NCBI GenBank assembly: GCA_015698045.1 | Contig: BLAL01000313.1 | Coordinates: 1 to 64,000, forward strand | Source: Rhizophagus clarus | Taxonomy: Eukaryota > Glomeromycota > Glomeromycetes > Glomerales > Glomeraceae | Direction of reading: 5' to 3' | DNA: 64,000 nt | In this document: positions 59,570 to 64,000 of the stretch, in pieces | Layout: the number at the start of each line of letters is the position of its first letter | Position numbering within the stretch: position 1 is the stretch's first letter | The notes under the pieces: model-generated | What the model was told of the DNA's origin: nothing | The model's database searches: none | Seen by the model: the letters and a program-made list of their open reading frames with translations, nothing else | Position numbers and translations under genes: made by a program

Positions 59570-59841
59570 ATGTTGCTAAAAGAATGGTTTAACCTCCCAT
59601 TGTCTCCAGAACAACGGAAGAAACAACAACAATTATAATAGGAAGTTTGTTTTCATTAGATCCTTACTCCAAATTAATCGCCATTACGAAGCGGCGAAAA
59701 TTGGCCACTGTAGTTACAGGAATCATAGTGCTCATTGTTCCTAAATTTTACAAAATAACATCGCATGTTGGAGTTGAAACGGAGATTTACGAAAAATGCA
59801 AACAACGAGCACAAACCCAGATTTTAGATGGTGACACGTAA
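59570..59841 (+). pseudogene. Small frameshifted frame with one membrane segment
   Basis: A frame starting at 59570 (MLLKEWFNLPLSPEQRKKQQ) runs into stops after 22 codons. One frame over, immediately downstream, a frame of similar quality continues to about 59841: GSLFSLDPYSKLIAITKRRK, then a hydrophobic stretch LATVVTGIIVLIVPKFYK and KCKQRAQTQILDGDT, ending at ACGTAAG, which is also a donor-like site. This looks like one gene broken by a one-base slip, or two exons with an unseen junction. Function unknown. Confidence 0.3.
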
Positions 59842-60264
59842 GATATGAAACGCAGGAAATGTTATCCAAATGAGATCAGTGGCACATTGCTTTGGAGGAA
59901 TTATGCATGGTAAGAAAACATTTGGAAATACAGAGTAATTCAGAGTTCATAAATTCAATTTTGTAGACGGTAGGAAAAGCATCTACTAACACCATTTAAA
60001 TTTGCGGAGCTTTTCTGTGATTTACAGTAATAGATGAGAGTTTAATAGAGCACGGAAGAAAGCGATTAGATTGGAGTTGTTTTAATAAAATTAGATTTTA
60101 TAATGAATATGTTATTATATAGTAGATATGAATTTATAAATTTAATAAACATCCGAATTGTTCTACTTTGCAAAAAAATATATATAATAATAAAAATGAT
60201 ATTTTACAGTTTATTAAATCTATTATATTATATTTTTAATCAGTGATTTTGTATGACAACTTCT
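59842..60264. other. Intergenic
   Basis: AT-rich spacer between the small frameshifted frame and the 3' end of RPC25. No gene seen. Confidence 0.4.
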
Positions 60265-61458
60265 TTAGTCCCAAGCCCAGGAAGTTAAACCCAAACCAAC
60301 CTCAGCAATTGATCCAATAATTTCATAGGGTGCTTGTTTAGGTTTATAAGTTGATGAAGTAGTAGCAGCTCCTAATAGTTTACTTTCTTGTTGAACGGAA
60401 GTGGCATTTGCACCTCCGATTACGTTAGATCCAGTAGTAGTAGTATCAGCATTACCAATATTTGGTGGTTGTATATTAGTTACGCTTTTGTTATTACCAA
60501 CAATCATAACATCAGATGGTAATGAAGAAGAACCAGGTTGAGGAACTTTTTGTCCAGCTACAGCTCCAGTACGTTTTGGTGGTGGACCCTTTGTACCAAT
60601 ATCTGTAAAATTTTCTTCTATAACTCTAAACTTTATTGATTGATCTTTATCCATATACATATATAAATATTTATCTTCTGCTGATTTCCATAAGTTTTCT
60701 GGTAATGGATTATCCCATAATCTTACCCATACTTGTGATCCAAAGTCACTAAATTATTTTTGCAAAATTATTAGACGCGTTTCAATATAAGTATATATGT
60801 GATAACTTACAATCTCCAGCCATCATCATTAGTTGTGGGAATTAAGATATCATCAAAATATCCCAAAGTCACTACAAAATAAATTTTATTGTCCAAGATA
60901 TAGAGAAAAAACGAGTGAAACGAATACAATTAGAATGTAGATATAATAATTCTCAAGGAACATTTCAATTGAATTAAGAAACGCGCGCACCTTTAACTCC
61001 TTCAGGTGTATTACTTGATACTTTTCCCTCCAGTATCTCACCAATGAAAGGTCTGAATACAACTAACTGAAATTTGACTAAATTATAAAATTTAAATAAT
61101 TAAAAATTAACTCATACAAATCAATAACTTAATACCTTGCGCATTGTGTGTTGATACAATACCTTTAGCATAACTAGCACCATTCCCATAGTGCACTATT
61201 TCCTCACTTGCAGAAAGTATATCGAACAAACATATGCATAATCCAACTTCTTGAATAACCTGTAGGATATAACGTCAATTAGTATTCTTCAAATTAAGTC
61301 CAGAAAAGCCTTCTTCCGTGATCAATGTTGTTTGAAGTATTACCTACTTTGTTTGCATAAATTCGATTGATTTCATCCGTTAATGCATCATATTTAGATT
61401 TATAAAAGTCGTAGGGTTGTATGTGAATTGTGTCTTTTAAGACCGCTAAAACAAACAT
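60265..61458 (-). CDS. RPC25: RNA polymerase III subunit RPC25 (RPC8), with long C-terminal tail
   Basis: Exons 61458-61348, 61259-61163, 61077-60991, 60871-60811 and 60748-60265 join in phase to 279 residues. The N-terminal Rpb7-like domain begins MFVLAVLKDTIHIQPYDFYK and continues EVGLCICLFDIL and HYGNGASYAKVKFQLVVFRP. The S1/OB domain has FIGEILEGKVSSNTPEGVKV, FDDILIP, WVRLWDNPLPENLW and KFRVIEENFTD. Yeast and human proteins end near here (about 204-212 residues). This one continues for roughly 70-90 residues of Gly/Ser/Thr/Asn-rich sequence ending in PYEIIGSIAEVGLGLTSWAWD. An alternative exon 2 donor a little downstream (GCGCAAG|GTATTAAG) is also in phase, but the shorter exon restores the family sequence better. 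With RPC17 it forms the stalk of polymerase III needed for initiation. Confidence 0.93.
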
Positions 61459-62041
61459 GTTAAGTTATTAAAAATAACAAGAAGGTTTCGTATTTATAAC
61501 TTCACATAGTCACCTGATCGATCGTGACTGTTACCGCAGCTTCAGCCGATCAAATAAACGCTTAAAAAACGATCGGCTAGATGCTGGCTAGATGCTTTTT
61601 TCTCGTTTTCTAGTCCCCTTGTCCCTCAATTTATGTTTGTAAATTGTCAACTAGTACTCAAAGAAAGTGGTTGGACCTTTTGTTACTAAAGAAATCTGCT
61701 CCACCTATTTTAGCGCTTCATACTAGTAAAGCGTATGTTATTACCTTTTGGTTATCAAAAAAATTCTATACCATTTAAATTCACAGTTATAATTTACAGA
61801 TAGTCTGGAATCGAACGCGTAGGGATTTGGTATAGAGAATCCATTTTTCCTCGTTCCCTTTCCCATTTCTGAATTTCAGTTGAAAAAATACGAATCCTAA
61901 CGTTTCGGCAAGTTTTCATTATTCTTGGAGTTTGGGCTTGGATCTCGGTAATTGAAAAAATTTTTTTCTTTTAATTTTAATTTTTCGAACTTTGATAAAA
62001 CGTTTAATAATGTTCCGATTTTTCTTTTTTTTTAGGCGGTA
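61459..62041. other. Intergenic
   Basis: RPC25 promoter side. Contains GATCGATCGTGA, CGATCGGCTAGATGCTGGCTAGATGC (short internal repeat at about 61571-61592) and otherwise no recognisable gene. Confidence 0.45.
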
Positions 62042-62231
62042 ATACAGCCAAACCTTTATATAGCGATATGTCGGGACATATATGAAAATTTTAAAATTAT
62101 CGTTACATCAAGTTATACCGATATTTTTATATCCTCACGTATAGTGAGAAAATAAAAATTTATCGGTATATCAAGTTTTTAATAGTATATCGGTATATCG
62201 AATATCGATATATCGAGGTTAGACTGTAAGC
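62042..62231. mobile_element. Palindromic MITE, pogo/Tigger-like ends
   Basis: Nearly the whole 190 bp is one imperfect palindrome. The left end reads TACAGCCAAACCTTTATATA and the right end, on the minus strand, TACAGTCTAACCTCGATATA. Inner arms share TCAAGTTATACCGATA / TCAAGTTTTTAATAG and meet at the centre CCTCACGTATAGTGAGAAA (about 62133-62151). If the ends are CAG..CTG, a TA duplication flanks both sides, the signature of Tc1/mariner-pogo insertions. It has no coding capacity. Confidence 0.72.
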
Positions 62232-62984
62232 AAGAGAATCGGCTTGAGGAAGTTAGCGAAGAACTCAGCAAAGGAACGATCGAAGAAGCGAACGGAGAAG
62301 CGATCAAGAAAGTGAAGACTTTTGACGCGTAGTTCGATGAGATATAAACAATTTTTCGAATATTTTTTTTAATGATTTTATTTGTGGATTCGAATGGGCT
62401 CCTTATCATCGAAACTTTCTTTTTAAATTGAAATGACGAATTTAGAATAATTTACAGGTGAATTTGAACATGTAAATTTATCGTTTATTTAATAATTTTA
62501 GTGGTAGAAGTTATTAATTTTTAAATACTTTTTATTGTTGGAATAATGAATTAGAATAATATTTAGGTGAATTTTGGAGGACAAAATTATATTTTCGGAG
62601 ATAATTCTTAGATAATTTAGTACTATTGTACATTAGATCTATATCAGAGTAGATAATTAATAAAATTATAAAATTTGATGAAACTAAATTGACAAAAATT
62701 AAGTTGAATAAATTTCTAATATTATAAATTATTAATACTAGTCAAATAAACGAATATTTGGACTATTTGATTTGATACAGATATCCCTAAGGATTCTTTC
62801 CGATCTAGGGATTCTTTAATTTTTTTTCAATAGGGAATCCTCAGCGGCGGGGAAGATTCTCTAAAGATCCGTCCTATGTCATGGATTTAGGGTCTTGACG
62901 GCTTGACACGATGTTCAATTTGGCTTTTCCCCGATATTAGTTTTTAAGTTACGGATGTACGTATACATATGTACTGTACATACA

Positions 62985-63313
62985 ATGTACCAATTCGCAA
63001 TAACTTGTCCTGGCATAACTCTTTCTCCAATGCCCCTGCTATACTATCAGAATCTCATACTAAATCTATCAGCTAAAGATCTATAAGACAATCAATTTGC
63101 GTAGGGAAATCTCCAATACAGTCGTATCTCTTCATTAATATGATATGTTTCTCATAACTTGACATCACGATCAACTGACATTTTATTCAATACAAAAGCA
63201 TTATCAATATCATAATCTGAATAACTCATAATTGCAACTATAGCATTTTGTCCTGCCGGTAACTTATCATATCCAGTTTTGGTTTTAATCATAGGTTGCT
63301 GTGGACAAACCAT
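62985..63313 (-). pseudogene. Fragment of RNA polymerase III second-largest subunit gene
   Basis: On the minus strand from about 63313, PQQPMIKTKT continues directly to GYDKLPAGQNAIVAIMSYSD, then YDIDNAFVLNKMSVDRD. These are the highly conserved RPC2/RET1 (POLR3B) words around the active-site hybrid-binding domain, with a few residues deleted after KTKT. A stop follows at 63152-63154. Further along, after decayed sequence, GIGERVMPGQVIAN is readable in another frame at about 62985-63030. The order matches the parent protein but stops and frame changes show it is dead. Wording such as PQQPM.KTKT points to polymerase III rather than II. No intact copy is in the window. Confidence 0.75.
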
Positions 63314-63357
63314 AAAGATACAATAATATATCAAATTTTTTTTTTGATTCTCTATTG

Positions 63358-63600
63358 GTATATAGTAATTTATTTAGTTACTCATAATGAGGTTTAATAT
63401 CAAATAATATGTACAGCTGCTTAGTTCTTACATGTTCTTTAAGTACACGGCGCTTTTTAGTAGCGGGCTCATCACCAGCTGATACCCTATCTTTTAACAA
63501 ACCCATTATAACCTCTAAAATCCTCTTCACGTTCTTGCGTAATTCGGTTGAGTCCTTGAGTGCGTCTTCTGTTAGTGAGATTTGATATTCAGTCCTGCTC
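63358..63600 (-). pseudogene. Unknown coding-like relic
   Basis: A minus-strand frame of about 60 codons reads EDALKDSTELRKNVKRILEV, then IMGLLKDRVSAGDEPATKKR, then RVLKEHVRTKQLYILFDIKP, and stops at TAA (about 63384). The upstream part (to 63600) is broken by stops. G+C and codon pattern look coding. It is not part of the polymerase subunit that follows. Family unknown. Confidence 0.35.
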
Positions 63601-64000
63601 GTACAGTCAAATTCGCATCTGTAATGTTAGGTAAATAGGGTTTCATCTACTGATATATTTTCGACCTTGCTGTTTTATCTTTAATCTTGCTTTATCACGT
63701 TCCTATACTAATGCCTGTGGTCCATAATCTATACTAATTATTAACATTAACTCTGATCCGATTTATTTGCTTCAATCATCAATATTCCGGATATAAAAAT
63801 GGTCGTCAGTTATCTTAAAGACTTAAACGAAACATGCACTGTCAAAAATGAAATAACAATACATAACATTAACCTAGTGAATCCCTGCCGAAATTTTATG
63901 TTGTTTCTAGTAATGTCCTCAGAATTTGTTCGAAAAAAAAGGTCGTTAGTCAGTGGCTTCCACAATTACCGAAGCATTCATATTTTACGTTATCTGCAGA
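63601..64000. other. Right edge, nothing recognised
   Basis: Unremarkable sequence to the window end; no open frame or repeat supported. Confidence 0.4.

Overview
The window is a left chromosome end from a very AT-rich, intron-rich fungal nuclear genome. The organism is most likely an arbuscular mycorrhizal fungus (Glomeromycotina, Rhizophagus-like). The signs are a TTAGGG-type telomere at base 1, short GT..AG introns of mostly 50-80 bp, poly(A)/poly(T)-rich spacers, fungal housekeeping genes (FOL1, CDC10-type septin, LTE1-type RasGEF, LCB2) and degraded repeats of a kind I associate with Rhizophagus. Species assignment is inference.

Layout. 1-829 is telomere, with degenerate hexamers on the centromere side. 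830-8.6 kb is subtelomere: a roughly 118-bp tandem array whose units look like tiny exons on the minus strand, copies of a dispersed repeat, a gene relic, a 165-bp foldback element and a 19-bp minisatellite. 8,598-20,924 is, as I read it, one 12.3-kb DNA transposon with terminal inverted repeats and a near-perfect 8-bp target duplication. Its ends carry two kinds of satellite in mirror order. Inside are a broken Tnp2-like transposase gene (minus) and, divergently, a Myb/SANT gene with an Arg/Ser-rich tail and an acidic unknown gene (both plus). 20.9-29.7 kb holds repeat and gene relics, plus a duplicated small gene with a Gly-Lys-Ala-Glu repeat tail; one copy is intact and the other frameshifted.

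From 29.86 kb the character changes abruptly to dense, intact conserved genes: FOL1 (folate synthesis), SRP54 (protein targeting), mitochondrial prolyl-tRNA synthetase, a CFAP300-like gene (unexpected in a fungus without flagella), LCB2 (sphingolipid synthesis), CDC10 septin, tRNA-Leu(CAA), an LTE1-like RasGEF of about 1,613 residues, an O-fucosyltransferase-like membrane protein, a NDUFAF7/MidA-type methyltransferase and the RNA polymerase III subunit RPC25. Between 51.5 and 54.9 kb is a gene-free stretch with a roughly 900-bp homopurine-like tract. The right end carries a palindromic MITE and a broken fragment of the RNA polymerase III second-largest subunit gene.

The genes do not form one pathway. 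Several are mitochondrial (ProRS, NDUFAF7-like) and two concern RNA polymerase III. FOL1 and SRP54 share a 153-bp divergent promoter. Splice junctions were placed by hand from GT..AG signals and reading phase; coding lengths of the conserved multi-exon genes divide by three with these junctions.
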